This document shows, in pieces, positions 43,981 through 51,673 of a stretch of 64,000 nt of DNA. The notes under the pieces are model-generated. The model was not told where the DNA came from. It was given only the letters and a program-made list of their open reading frames with translations, and did not search any database. Both the position numbers and the translations under genes were made by a program. How positions within the stretch are numbered: position 1 is the first letter of the stretch; each line of letters starts with the position of its first letter. Source of the DNA: Novosphingobium pentaromativorans US6-1 (GTDB taxonomy: Bacteria > Pseudomonadota > Alphaproteobacteria > Sphingomonadales > Sphingomonadaceae); assembly GCF_000767465.1 (NCBI RefSeq), contig NZ_CP009293.1, forward strand, positions 248,001 to 312,000. Reading direction: 5' to 3'.

Positions 43981-44987
43981 TGCCCGACAATGTGATCACC
44001 CTTCCTTTCGATCGGCTTCCGGGAACAGCAGCCGAGCGTCATGCTACGCTGCGCGACTATTTTTGTGACAAGGATGCCTGCGTTAAACGGACTACCGGGG
44101 GCTGGGAGCTGACGCTCGGTTGGCCCAATGATGCCGCGCGGCATGTCGATCCCAAATTGTCCGCCGGACTCGCGTGGTGGGGTGAGGGCCTTGAGCGTTC
44201 CGATATGGCGCTCTCGATGCGCCGTAGCGGTCGCATTCTCAGTACGCTCTACGACAGTTGGACGCTTCTCAGCTGGAGCGAATGGCTGGAGCGGGCCGGC
44301 CTACAGGCTGCGCCGATCGTGGTGCTCCATGTTGACGATCACCGCGATCTGGGCGCGCCGCGGCTGTTCGTGGAGCAGGCGGGTTGGCGCGATCCTATGA
44401 CTGGCCATCTCGTCGACCTTGCCCAGCCTAATAGCGTTGCAAGCGCGATACGAAGTGGTGCCATCGGCATGGGCAGCTTTCTAACGCCGTTCCTCCACGC
44501 ATTCCCGACCACCGAGGTTCGCCATCTTTGCCAGCCGCCGAAAGCGGTCGATACTAGAGACTTTCGTGTCGAGCTGACCGAGGAGCAGGACACGCTGCTC
44601 GACCCTGGCGCATTGCGCCCCGCTGTCGATCTCGTTCCGGTCGCGCGCGAGACCGGTCCGGGGCGATATCGCATCACGCCTGACCTTGGAGATTGGCTGC
44701 AAGGGATCGGCCCTGGACCGATCCTGCTTCACATCGACATGGACTATTTCAACAATCGCTATGATGGCGACAGCGACTGGCTCGACCGGCGCCGAAAGCT
44801 CGACCCTTCGCTGGCATCGGTGCTTGATAAGGTCGATGCCCTTGCCGATGCGCTGCACGGCGCCAGGCTCGCATCGCGGCTCGAAGATGTCGTAATTGCC
44901 TATTCGCCGGGCTTCTTCCCCAGCGAATATTGGCAGGCGGCGGACGAGCGTTTGCGCGCGGCCTTTGCGCGGCTAGATGTCCGTTAA
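43980..44987 (+). CDS. UPF0489/arginase-like protein, possible peptide arginase
   Basis: 335 residues. Two metal-site-like motifs, HVDDHRDL (117-124) and LLHIDMDYFNNRY (250-262), fit the ureohydrolase/UPF0489 fold. Relatives encoded beside RiPP precursors (OspR in landornamide, as I recall) hydrolyse Arg to ornithine within peptides. Arg residues in the precursor tail make the same reaction plausible here. Translation is coupled to the maturase (TGATG), and the GNAT gene overlaps its end by 11 bp. The assignment rests on these motifs, not on full-length similarity. Confidence 0.6.
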   Translation: MPDNVITLPFDRLPGTAAERHATLRDYFCDKDACVKRTTGGWELTLGWPNDAARHVDPKLSAGLAWWGEGLERSDMALSMRRSGRILSTLYDSWTLLSWSEWLERAGLQAAPIVVLHVDDHRDLGAPRLFVEQAGWRDPMTGHLVDLAQPNSVASAIRSGAIGMGSFLTPFLHAFPTTEVRHLCQPPKAVDTRDFRVELTEEQDTLLDPGALRPAVDLVPVARETGPGRYRITPDLGDWLQGIGPGPILLHIDMDYFNNRYDGDSDWLDRRRKLDPSLASVLDKVDALADALHGARLASRLEDVVIAYSPGFFPSEYWQAADERLRAAFARLDVR

Positions 44988-45468
44988 GCCCTCATCCGCC
45001 AAGCAGAGGCAACGGCGCCGAAGGGCCAGCCCGACGCCGAAGCCGCCTCCTGTCGTTGCGCATTCGCCGCTCGGGCCGATCGATCCGGAGAAAGTACGAT
45101 TGGTCCCGAGCAAAGGCACGCCCAAACGCGGCGGAGGCCCAGGTGGCGAGGCCTGGGCTATCGAGGCCGACGGCGAGCGCGCGGGAACCGTCTTCATCAA
45201 CCTGATTGAAGAACCCCCGATCGGAAAACATGCCTCGCTCCAGATTTTTCTGAACCGGGAAAGCCAGGGGCGTCAGATCGGCCGTCTCGCCTATCGTGCC
45301 GCGTGCGATGCAAGCGAATATAATGTCGTCTACGCCCATATGCGCAAATCCAACATCGCTTCGCGGCGCGCCGCCGAAGAAGCCGGCTTTGCGGACGTGA
45401 CGCCAGCAGGTCACTCTCAGTTGATTATGAAGCATGTTCGTCGTGAAGGGTCGTCGACCGGAGGCTGA
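44977..45468 (+). CDS. GNAT-family N-acetyltransferase
   Basis: 163 residues. The N-terminal ~25 residues are basic and disordered (KQRQRRRRASPTPKPPP). The fold follows: AGTVFINLIEE, the acetyl-CoA loop region NRESQGRQIGRLAYRAACDA, then YAHMRKSNIASRRAAEEAGF. Within a RiPP operon it could acetylate the N-terminus or a side-chain amine such as ornithine made by the preceding enzyme; this is inference. It could also confer self-immunity, as some acetyltransferases do. Confidence 0.85.
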   Translation: MSVKPSSAKQRQRRRRASPTPKPPPVVAHSPLGPIDPEKVRLVPSKGTPKRGGGPGGEAWAIEADGERAGTVFINLIEEPPIGKHASLQIFLNRESQGRQIGRLAYRAACDASEYNVVYAHMRKSNIASRRAAEEAGFADVTPAGHSQLIMKHVRREGSSTGG

Positions 45469-45500
45469 GCGCGACCGCACCGGAATTCTGAAAGGTCCGA

Positions 45501-46598
45501 ATGCGCGCCTATATCGTCATGCCCTGCCTTAATGAGCAACGAGAGCTAGTGGCGACCTGCGCTTCGCTCGGCTTTGGCCCGGGCGCGGCTACGGATAAGC
45601 CGGACGGCACGCTGGTCCTTGTCGACAATGGATCGACGGATCGCACGTTCGAACTCTCGCGCGATATCCAGCAAACCTCGCCACCCGGTACCGTGGAACT
45701 CACGTACGAACCCGAGCGCGGATACGTTCCCCCGCGCCGGCGCGGCATCGATCTCGTCGCACAGTTGGCGCTCGAGGAAGGGGTGGTCGCCGAGGATGTC
45801 CTGATCCTGCAAGCGGACGCCGACACACAATATCAGCCCGGCTATGTTGCCGAGATGCGCGCGGCGGGTGAGACGGCGGGCCCGCAGACGCTGCTCGAAG
45901 GACGAGCGGAGGCCGCTCCCGAGTTCGCCCTCGAGCATTCGGCATATCAGGCGCTTTGCGAACAAGTGAGTGCCTCGGTTCGCGCGCTCTGCGTCGCCGA
46001 AGCGGATGATGTCATCGTCGACGACAAAATCTGCGCCTTCCGTCTCGCCGACTATCGCGTGTGGGGCGGACACGAGCGGGAGTATGATCCCCATGGTGAG
46101 GAGATCCACGCCGAAACCTCGCGCCTGTTTCTGCGGGCCAAGTCCTACAACGCCAGAAAGATCATAGTTGAGAGGGCGACAGCCCAGCCTTCGCGCCGAA
46201 AGTTATACGAGAGCCCTGGGCTCTATTTCGCGACCTCTGGGTTCCCACACGGTGCTGATTGGGTGGCGCGGTGGCGCCGCGACTATGCCGGGATCGACAG
46301 TTTCGAAGCATTGCATCAATCACATTCCCCAGTGCACGAAGCGATATTGCTCCGCCAATGCCATGACCTGATCCTATTTGGTGTCTTGCCGCTATGGGTC
46401 GGTCACGCGCTTGGGACCCTGGCTACGACCGATGCACTGAGAGCAAGGTTCGCACCTTTATTGAGGCTCTTGCCGCCATTGACGCGCGACCAGCTACGCC
46501 ACACACCCGGGCTTGTTCTCCACACAGCATTGCAATTGATCGATACACAATTGCCGCAACTGAAGAGCTATCTGGCGGAAAATACAAACCTTGGCTGA
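45501..46598 (+). CDS. Family 2 (GT-A) glycosyltransferase
   Basis: 365 residues. AYIVMPCLNEQRELVATC and LVLVDNGSTDRTFELSRD are the nucleotide-sugar loop, and VLILQADADTQYQPGYVAEM carries the DxD-type metal site. No membrane segments are evident, so it is probably soluble. A ribosome site (GAAAGG) precedes the ATG. As last gene of the RiPP operon it may glycosylate the peptide or a downstream carrier; O-linkage to a beta-hydroxyl made by the HExxH domain would be an attractive link, unproven. Confidence 0.85.
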   Translation: MRAYIVMPCLNEQRELVATCASLGFGPGAATDKPDGTLVLVDNGSTDRTFELSRDIQQTSPPGTVELTYEPERGYVPPRRRGIDLVAQLALEEGVVAEDVLILQADADTQYQPGYVAEMRAAGETAGPQTLLEGRAEAAPEFALEHSAYQALCEQVSASVRALCVAEADDVIVDDKICAFRLADYRVWGGHEREYDPHGEEIHAETSRLFLRAKSYNARKIIVERATAQPSRRKLYESPGLYFATSGFPHGADWVARWRRDYAGIDSFEALHQSHSPVHEAILLRQCHDLILFGVLPLWVGHALGTLATTDALRARFAPLLRLLPPLTRDQLRHTPGLVLHTALQLIDTQLPQLKSYLAENTNLG

Positions 46599-46752
46599 TG
46601 GTGCCTGGCGGCCGTTCCGCTTCTCAGAATAGGGCGAAAGGCAGTGGCTCGCTGTCGTCGCTACGCGTGCCCTCTTTGATCAAAACGCAGCTTTTGAGAT
46701 CAACTGCCGGCGCTCGCCTCACGGATCGCCGATCCGATACCTTAGTGCTTAA

Positions 46753-46823
46753 GTGAAGGGAGGACAGGCCGGGCGCCGCCAGCTTTTTGGATTAGCGCGT
46801 CGCCCGGCCTGTCCTCCCTTCAC
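46753..46823. repeat. Perfect 23-bp inverted repeat near the right transposon end
   Basis: Left arm 46753-46775 (starts GTGAAGGGAGGACAGGCC), right arm 46801-46823, loop 25 bases with CTTTTTGG. It lies 155 bases after the glycosyltransferase stop and 29 bases inside the right terminus. It may be a terminator or a recombinase-binding palindrome. Confidence 0.8.
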
Positions 46824-46860
46824 GGCGAACTAACAGGACACTAGCTAAGCCCAGACCTAA

Positions 46861-46866
46861 GCTGCA
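46861..46866. other. Right 6-bp core flanking the transposon
   Basis: GCTGCA (TGCAGC on the minus strand) encodes CS of the interrupted protein and abuts the terminal repeat. It matches the left core only in its first three bases (TGC). Confidence 0.7.
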
Positions 46867-47232
46867 GCTATGGCGCCCCAGCGAGATGCTCGGCAGCGTC
46901 GCATTTGTAAGGACGTTCGCCAGGAGGTCGTAATAAGGCGGCCAGTGCTTGAACCGCCGCGGCGTGTAGCGCACAGTCTCGTAACGGATGCCCCGCGCGC
47001 CCATCCAGGCGGCCATCATCTCCTGATAGGCGTAGGTCTCTGGCTTCTCGACACCGGGGTCGCCAGTGATCACGAGGTCGGGCGGCGTTCCTCGTGCATC
47101 CAGCTCGATGAGCAAGGCGGTGCTGTCGACGCCGATGCCATAGGCGAGCACGATCGGCGGCGGTTCGGACACGCGGATATAATCGATTTCACGGGACTCC
47201 GCGGTCAACGCGGAACGATCGGTCGCCAGCAT
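46861..47232 (-). pseudogene. PAPS-reductase-like gene, 5' part, cut off by the transposon
   Basis: Start at 47232 with GGAG about 9 bases upstream. IVLAYGIGVDSTALLIELDA is the ATP PP-loop (SGGxDS-like), and DLVITGDPGVEKPETYAYQE is typical of PAPS-reductase-like enzymes. The native frame ends at the HS-CS codons, after which element DNA adds a false tail. The rest of the gene lies at 31922-32614. It would have been cotranscribed with the 80-aa and Mom-like genes upstream. Confidence 0.85.
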
Positions 47233-47329
47233 GGAAGTACTCCGGTCTCGCGCAGCCAGTCTGCGCACCGAACCAATCCCACTCCACCTTCTTTCTCGGC
47301 AGCATCGGCCGCGAGCGCGCCGGCTCGCG

Positions 47330-47572
47330 TCAGGCCCTGTCTTGCAGACTGGAGTCGCGGTCGTCGAGGTCGAGGTGGATTCCGAGTTCGGTTCCCTCGG
47401 CAATGGTCAGGTCGCGATGATCATCGCTCTCCAGCGCGCTCGCCATTTCGATAACCGGATGGACCGAGACCACCTCGCCCGAAGGAAGTCGGAAAAGGTT
47501 CGCCAGGCCTTCAACCGCCTGGGTTCCAACCGGAACGGCGAAACTGCCGCTGATTTTGAATGCAACGTACAT
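47330..47572 (-). CDS. Small hypothetical protein (80 aa)
   Basis: AAGGAG lies 8-9 bases before the ATG. It starts MYVAFKISGSFAVPVGTQAV and contains FRLPSGEVVSVHPVIEMASA and an acidic tail (HLDLDDRDSSLQD). It sits between the Mom-like gene and the interrupted PAPS-reductase-like gene. Not recognised. Confidence 0.6.
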   Translation of the reverse strand: MYVAFKISGSFAVPVGTQAVEGLANLFRLPSGEVVSVHPVIEMASALESDDHRDLTIAEGTELGIHLDLDDRDSSLQDRA

Positions 47573-47603
47573 GACTATACTCCTTATTGGGACGGATGCG
47601 CGC

Positions 47604-48383
47604 TCAGGTGGCGATGGGCAGAAGCTTCGGATAGGGCAGCCGCGGGAGGTCACGGCCCTGACGGCGCGCGGCGCGCGTGAGTTCGAAACAATAAGTGAAG
47701 AGGCCCGAATGCCGATGGCGCGTGAGGAGACCTTCAGTCTGGAGGCGTTGGAGCCAGGCTTCCGGTCTTTCGCGAAGAGCGGGAGCGGGAAGACCGAGCC
47801 GGACAATCTGGTCGATGGCTCCGTCCATTCCGCGCTCGCGGAGGCGGATTTTCGACAGCGTACGGTCGGAAATCGTGCGATCGCCAGTCCGAAGGACGAT
47901 ACGCGGACGCGTAGTTCCGCGGTGCGCTCCCGACAAGGCGGCGTAAACCCGGCCAATATGGCCAGCCTCGGGGTCGCTATAGGAGACGACAGCCTCGATC
48001 GCGGGGCGGGCCTCTCGAAGAAGCCGGAACGCGCGCGCGCAAAAAAAGCTCTCGCCGTTCTGGGGGACGCTGTCGAGAAGGATCAGGCGAGCGAGGACAG
48101 TGCCTTTGGTAGGGTCCAGAAAGCCGGTGTGTCGGGTGATGACGGCGTCAGTCGCCGGCACCGCGAAGACGCAGACGCCCTCGAGAACGGCGCGGCGTCC
48201 GAAAAGACCGATGGCGACTTGCGCAGCTGGATAGTTGGGCAGATAGTGATGCTCGGCGATGAAAGCGCGCGCCATGCGGTGCTCGATGAGATCGACCGAA
48301 TAGGCTCTGGGGTTGATGGTGCGGAAGTCTGTTGCCCACAAGGCGCGTCTTTCCCGCCAGCGCTGGCTGCGTGAGGTTTCCAT
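47604..48383 (-). CDS. Mom-like GNAT-fold DNA modification protein
   Basis: 259 residues. IEHRMARAFIAEHHYLPNYP, then GLFGRRAVLEGVCVFAVPAT and the GNAT-like LDPTKGTVLARLILLDSVPQ and VVSYSDPEAGHIGRVYAALS, match proteins annotated as Mom-family adenine methylcarbamoylation proteins. Phage Mu Mom converts adenine in DNA to a carbamoylmethyl form that resists restriction. A Mom-like enzyme on a conjugative element would protect incoming DNA. The adjacent PAPS-reductase-like gene, now broken, may have acted in the same pathway. Confidence 0.75.
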   Translation of the reverse strand: METSRSQRWRERRALWATDFRTINPRAYSVDLIEHRMARAFIAEHHYLPNYPAAQVAIGLFGRRAVLEGVCVFAVPATDAVITRHTGFLDPTKGTVLARLILLDSVPQNGESFFCARAFRLLREARPAIEAVVSYSDPEAGHIGRVYAALSGAHRGTTRPRIVLRTGDRTISDRTLSKIRLRERGMDGAIDQIVRLGLPAPALRERPEAWLQRLQTEGLLTRHRHSGLFTYCFELTRAARRQGRDLPRLPYPKLLPIAT

Positions 48384-48645
48384 GTCCGGCCTCGGGTTGA
48401 AGGGACGTCGGCGGCTCTAGCCCCTCCGACTTGTCCTTTCGGCCCATTCCCCTCTTCTTGTGACATGGATTGAACTGGTGGCAGTTCATGGAATATTTGC
48501 TTTACGGCGATAGGAGTGGCGCGGGGCAAGCCGTGCGCAACTGGCAACTGCGTTTTCGACGCGCCGGAAGCTTCACAAGCCGCTCCGTTCCCGGTAGCGA
48601 GCAGTTTTCGGGACTCCTCTGAAAATCGAAGGAAAGCAGATCATC

Positions 48646-49143
48646 ATGAGCGACTTGTCGGAAGGCGATAGCACGCTGATTACCCTGACCGCCGACATCG
48701 TCGCGGCTCATGTGACGAACAACAGCGTCGCGGTCTCGGATCTGCCGCTATTGATTCAGAATGTTCATGCGGCGCTGAGCAATCTCGGCAAAACCGAGGC
48801 CGCAGCGGTAGTGAAGCATGAACCGGCCGTTTCGGTTCGCGCCTCGGTGAAGCCGGACTATATCGTCTGCCTCGAGGACGGTAAAAAGCTCAAGATGCTC
48901 AAGCGTCACCTGATGACACACTATCAGATGACGCCGGCTGACTATCGTTCGAAGTGGAATCTTCCGGCCGACTATCCGATGGTCGCGCCCAATTATGCCG
49001 AGCAGCGCCGTACGCTCGCAAAAAGCATCGGTCTCGGCCGCAGGCCCAAGACGGCCAGCGCAGCCGCGCCGGCAAAGACGGCGAAAGCCGCCCCCGCTCG
49101 TCGCGGACGCGCAAAATCAACCGAAGGGCCGCCTGCCCAATAA
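48646..49143 (+). CDS. MucR/Ros family transcriptional regulator
   Basis: 165 residues. The Ros-type zinc finger is clear ([36 protein letters not shown]), preceded by a helical oligomerisation region and followed by an Ala/Pro/Lys tail ([15 protein letters not shown]). MucR proteins bind AT-rich DNA and silence many genes in alphaproteobacteria, rather like H-NS. Here it could regulate the element or the AT-rich cargo promoter region. It diverges from the Mom-like gene. Confidence 0.92.
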   Translation: MSDLSEGDSTLITLTADIVAAHVTNNSVAVSDLPLLIQNVHAALSNLGKTEAAAVVKHEPAVSVRASVKPDYIVCLEDGKKLKMLKRHLMTHYQMTPADYRSKWNLPADYPMVAPNYAEQRRTLAKSIGLGRRPKTASAAAPAKTAKAAPARRGRAKSTEGPPAQ

Positions 49144-49569
49144 AATCATCTAGGCAATTCCTCTCGAAGAAGGCGGGCTTGGAACAGGGACAGTCAGATC
49201 AAAGTGCGTCGTCGCGTCGCTTGACAATATTTGCCTAGCAAATCGAGGCGAGCACCCTGCCCTATCTTGGTGCCGAAACAACCGTTGGCATCGTGATGAC
49301 CCCGCTGTGCACCCTTCAATCGATCGAAAATTGTTGGGCGGATTGCAGCATGATCTTGCCTAACGCACCCGACTGGCGGTCGAAAAAGGGCTTTCCTTCT
49401 GTCGATGCACCGCGGAGCATTTGATCAGGTTGAGTGATCAATGTGACTATCTAGTGGTGAGACATAGTCCCGAACAGCTCTCCGACCCAAAGTTTAAGGT
49501 CTATTGGTGACTAGGAACTCATCTTGCGGTGAGATGTTTGAAAGCGAGCCGCGAAGGCCCTGCAGCCAA
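49144..49569. other. Non-coding stretch downstream of mucR
   Basis: About 425 bases with no convincing gene. ATTTGC-CTA-GCAAAT at 49229-49243 is a perfect small palindrome overlapping a TTGACA-like box at 49221. No clear terminator for mucR. Confidence 0.35.
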
Positions 49570-50373
49570 TCAAAACAGGGTAAACTGTTCTCCAATCGTT
49601 CGGGGCTTTGCGTCCGGCGGTGGCGTGCAAGGAGATGAGCGATCCCCGGCCCTCTGTGGCGCGGAACGCGGCGGCGGCTCGACTACGCGAGGCTGATTTG
49701 CAAGCTTCGCACTCCAACCTCCCAGAATGTGAGCCGGGGTGAACCAATGTTCGCGAACGTCGTTGCTCAGGGAGTTGCCGACCATGAGATGGGCCGGGAT
49801 GTGCAATAGCGAGAACTGGATATAGGCCATGTGCACCGCGCGCGGGTCTATATCGACCGCTGTCACGTGGAGATGGCGTTGGTAGTTGATGTCGGCTGCG
49901 AGCATTGCCTGGGCAAGCGCGATGACCATGGCGCCGGCGCCGCAGGCGGGCTCCATCGCGCGGACATAGCCCTTGTCGGCGATCAGCGCCCGGGCGCTCT
50001 GGGCATCGCCGAGCGTGACCTCGGCCATCATCTGGCAGACCGGATAGGGCGTGAAGAACTGGCCCCGGCTTTTGTTGTGGATCTCAAGCGCGGTGAAGAT
50101 GCTGCCCAGAACATCGCCCGGCGCGGTTTCCAGCGCCATGGTGATCTCGCCCAGGATACGCGGGAACATCTCGATCGTAGGGCGATCATAGCGGCCGACG
50201 ATCTGGAGATAGCGTGCCTCCCGATGGTCGCGCGAACGGATGTCGACGCTGTTCGAGATGCTGATCGCGATGAGCTCCATGCAATCGGAGAACAGCGTGT
50301 AGCGATCATGGCGATGGCCATGGGCCTCGAACAGCTTGAGGACGTTCCTGATGTATCGATCCTGGGGCGGCAT
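49570..50373 (-). CDS. N6-adenine DNA methylase-like protein lacking the NPPY motif
   Basis: 267 residues. The region RGQFFTPYPVCQMMAEVTLG and the SAM site MEPACGAGAMVIALAQAML followed by VTAVDIDPRAVHMAYIQFSL match HsdM-type N6 methylases. Where NPPY/F should follow, the sequence reads HLMVGNSLSNDVREHWFTPA with no catalytic motif, so it may bind SAM and DNA without methylating. A specificity subunit is not visible. Similar truncated methylases are common on conjugative elements and are thought to be antirestriction or accessory proteins. Confidence 0.75.
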   Translation of the reverse strand: MPPQDRYIRNVLKLFEAHGHRHDRYTLFSDCMELIAISISNSVDIRSRDHREARYLQIVGRYDRPTIEMFPRILGEITMALETAPGDVLGSIFTALEIHNKSRGQFFTPYPVCQMMAEVTLGDAQSARALIADKGYVRAMEPACGAGAMVIALAQAMLAADINYQRHLHVTAVDIDPRAVHMAYIQFSLLHIPAHLMVGNSLSNDVREHWFTPAHILGGWSAKLANQPRVVEPPPRSAPQRAGDRSSPCTPPPDAKPRTIGEQFTLF

Positions 50374-50461
50374 GAGGGTTTCCCGAGCGCAGGCCGGCTG
50401 GGCAAGCTGACGCGCTTTGTCTGAGTGAATGGTTCGAGAAAGCCGGCTGGCGGCGGCGGAA

Positions 50462-51673
50462 TCACGCCGCGGCGAGCAGGGCCTCCAGCGTCACGGTGCG
50501 TCTCGGCCTGCGCCCGAACTGGTAGCCGTGGTTGGTCGCATATTTGCTGAGCGACATGGCTTTGCGGTCGAGAGCGACGGCGAGATCCGCGATCGAAACC
50601 CCGGTGCGGAAAGCGATCTCGAGGGCGCGCGTTTCCTCGTCGCTGAACGGCCGGATGTAGCCGTGGACGAGGCCGAGGCTGTTTGCCCGCGAGGTGAGCG
50701 CAGCCTTGGTCCGGCCCATGCGCGCGGCAAGAAGCTTGGTCGGAACACGGCCATAGTCCGCGCGCAGCCGCGCCTCCTCGGCCTCGGTCCAGTCCGGACC
50801 AATGCGCCATCCGTTGCGGTTGGCATGACGACCGCGCAGCTCCAGATATTCGGCGCGGTGGCGCAGCGAGCCGGATGTGCGGCCGAGCTGCCGCCGCAGC
50901 GGCGTCAGGCTGGTGCCCTCGCCATAGGCTTTCTGGAGGAGGGCGTCTTCTTCGGGCGTCCAGGCCCGGCCCCAGCCCCGGCCGTATCCGAGTTTGCGGA
51001 TCGCGAGCCCGAAGCCCCGGATGGTGCGCTGCGGAAACCCCTCCCTGGCGAGCATGTCAACGATCGCGGTATAGCGGTGGCCTGCTTCGGCGAGCTCAAG
51101 CGCGCGTGCCGTTTCCTGCGCGGACCAGTCGGGCGGATGGTTCGCGTGGACGATGCCGAGAGTGCCAGCCCGGCTCGACAGGCCGCCAAAGGGTCGGCCG
51201 ATCAGCGTCGCGATCTGGGCAAGCGGCACGCCGCGGCGATACCCTTCGACGAGCTGGGCATCTTCCCAAGGCGACCATTCGGGAGGATTGCCCTCGGTCA
51301 GGTCGAGAATCCGGGCACGGGCATAGACGGCCGAGCAGGATCGGCCGAGATCGGAAGCGATGGTCGCGGTCGGTTCGCCGCCATAGCGGCGGGTCAGCTC
51401 GGCATCGTCGAGTTCGGTCCAGGCCCTTGCCGAGTTGCGACGAAGCCCGAGCAGAGCGATCCGTTCGGCGACCGCCGCCCTGCCCCGGCCGAGCGCAAGC
51501 GCCATGTCGGCGATCGCGGTATCGTCGAGAAAGAGCGTCCGGAGCCGTTCACTCTCGGCCGGCGTCCAGGCATCGGCACGAAAGGCCATTTCGCGCAGCG
51601 GCTGGGGTCGGGGGAATGGGCCCGGTGCGGGGGCGAGCTCGACGACATCTGCGCCCAGATCGAGCGGCTTCAT
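50462..51673 (-). CDS. Protein made of seven Myb/SANT-like (GcrA-like) helix-turn-helix repeats
   Basis: 403 residues with seven units of about 47-55 residues, each starting W(S/T)xxE and ending in a xxRAxxLGL-type recognition helix: WTPAESERLRTLFLDD, WTELDDAELTRRYGG, WSPWEDAQLVEGYRRG, WSAQETARALELAEAG, WTPEEDALLQKAYGEG, WTEAEEARLRADYG and FSDEETRALEIAFRTG. The pattern recalls the GcrA N-terminus and Myb repeats, so the protein probably binds an extended DNA site. It overlaps the HerA-like gene by 4 bp, indicating a shared function. Confidence 0.8.
   Translation of the reverse strand: MKPLDLGADVVELAPAPGPFPRPQPLREMAFRADAWTPAESERLRTLFLDDTAIADMALALGRGRAAVAERIALLGLRRNSARAWTELDDAELTRRYGGEPTATIASDLGRSCSAVYARARILDLTEGNPPEWSPWEDAQLVEGYRRGVPLAQIATLIGRPFGGLSSRAGTLGIVHANHPPDWSAQETARALELAEAGHRYTAIVDMLAREGFPQRTIRGFGLAIRKLGYGRGWGRAWTPEEDALLQKAYGEGTSLTPLRRQLGRTSGSLRHRAEYLELRGRHANRNGWRIGPDWTEAEEARLRADYGRVPTKLLAARMGRTKAALTSRANSLGLVHGYIRPFSDEETRALEIAFRTGVSIADLAVALDRKAMSLSKYATNHGYQFGRRPRRTVTLEALLAAA

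Larger units (their letters stand above)
32615..46860. mobile_element. 14.2-kb Tn554-like transposon carrying SPARDA and a RiPP cluster
   Basis: TTAGGTCTG at 32615-32623 recurs inverted at 46852-46860, marking both ends. The left end holds three tyrosine recombinases and a TnpC-like gene, all pointing to that end, as in Tn554-type elements and recombinase-in-trio elements. Excising 32615-46860 with one 6-bp core joins codon 122 of the fragment at 47232 to the fragment ending at 31922 in frame (366+6+687 bp, 352 codons). Cargo: short Argonaute operon and a five-gene RiPP cluster. The exact element family is inferred from gene content. Confidence 0.85.
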
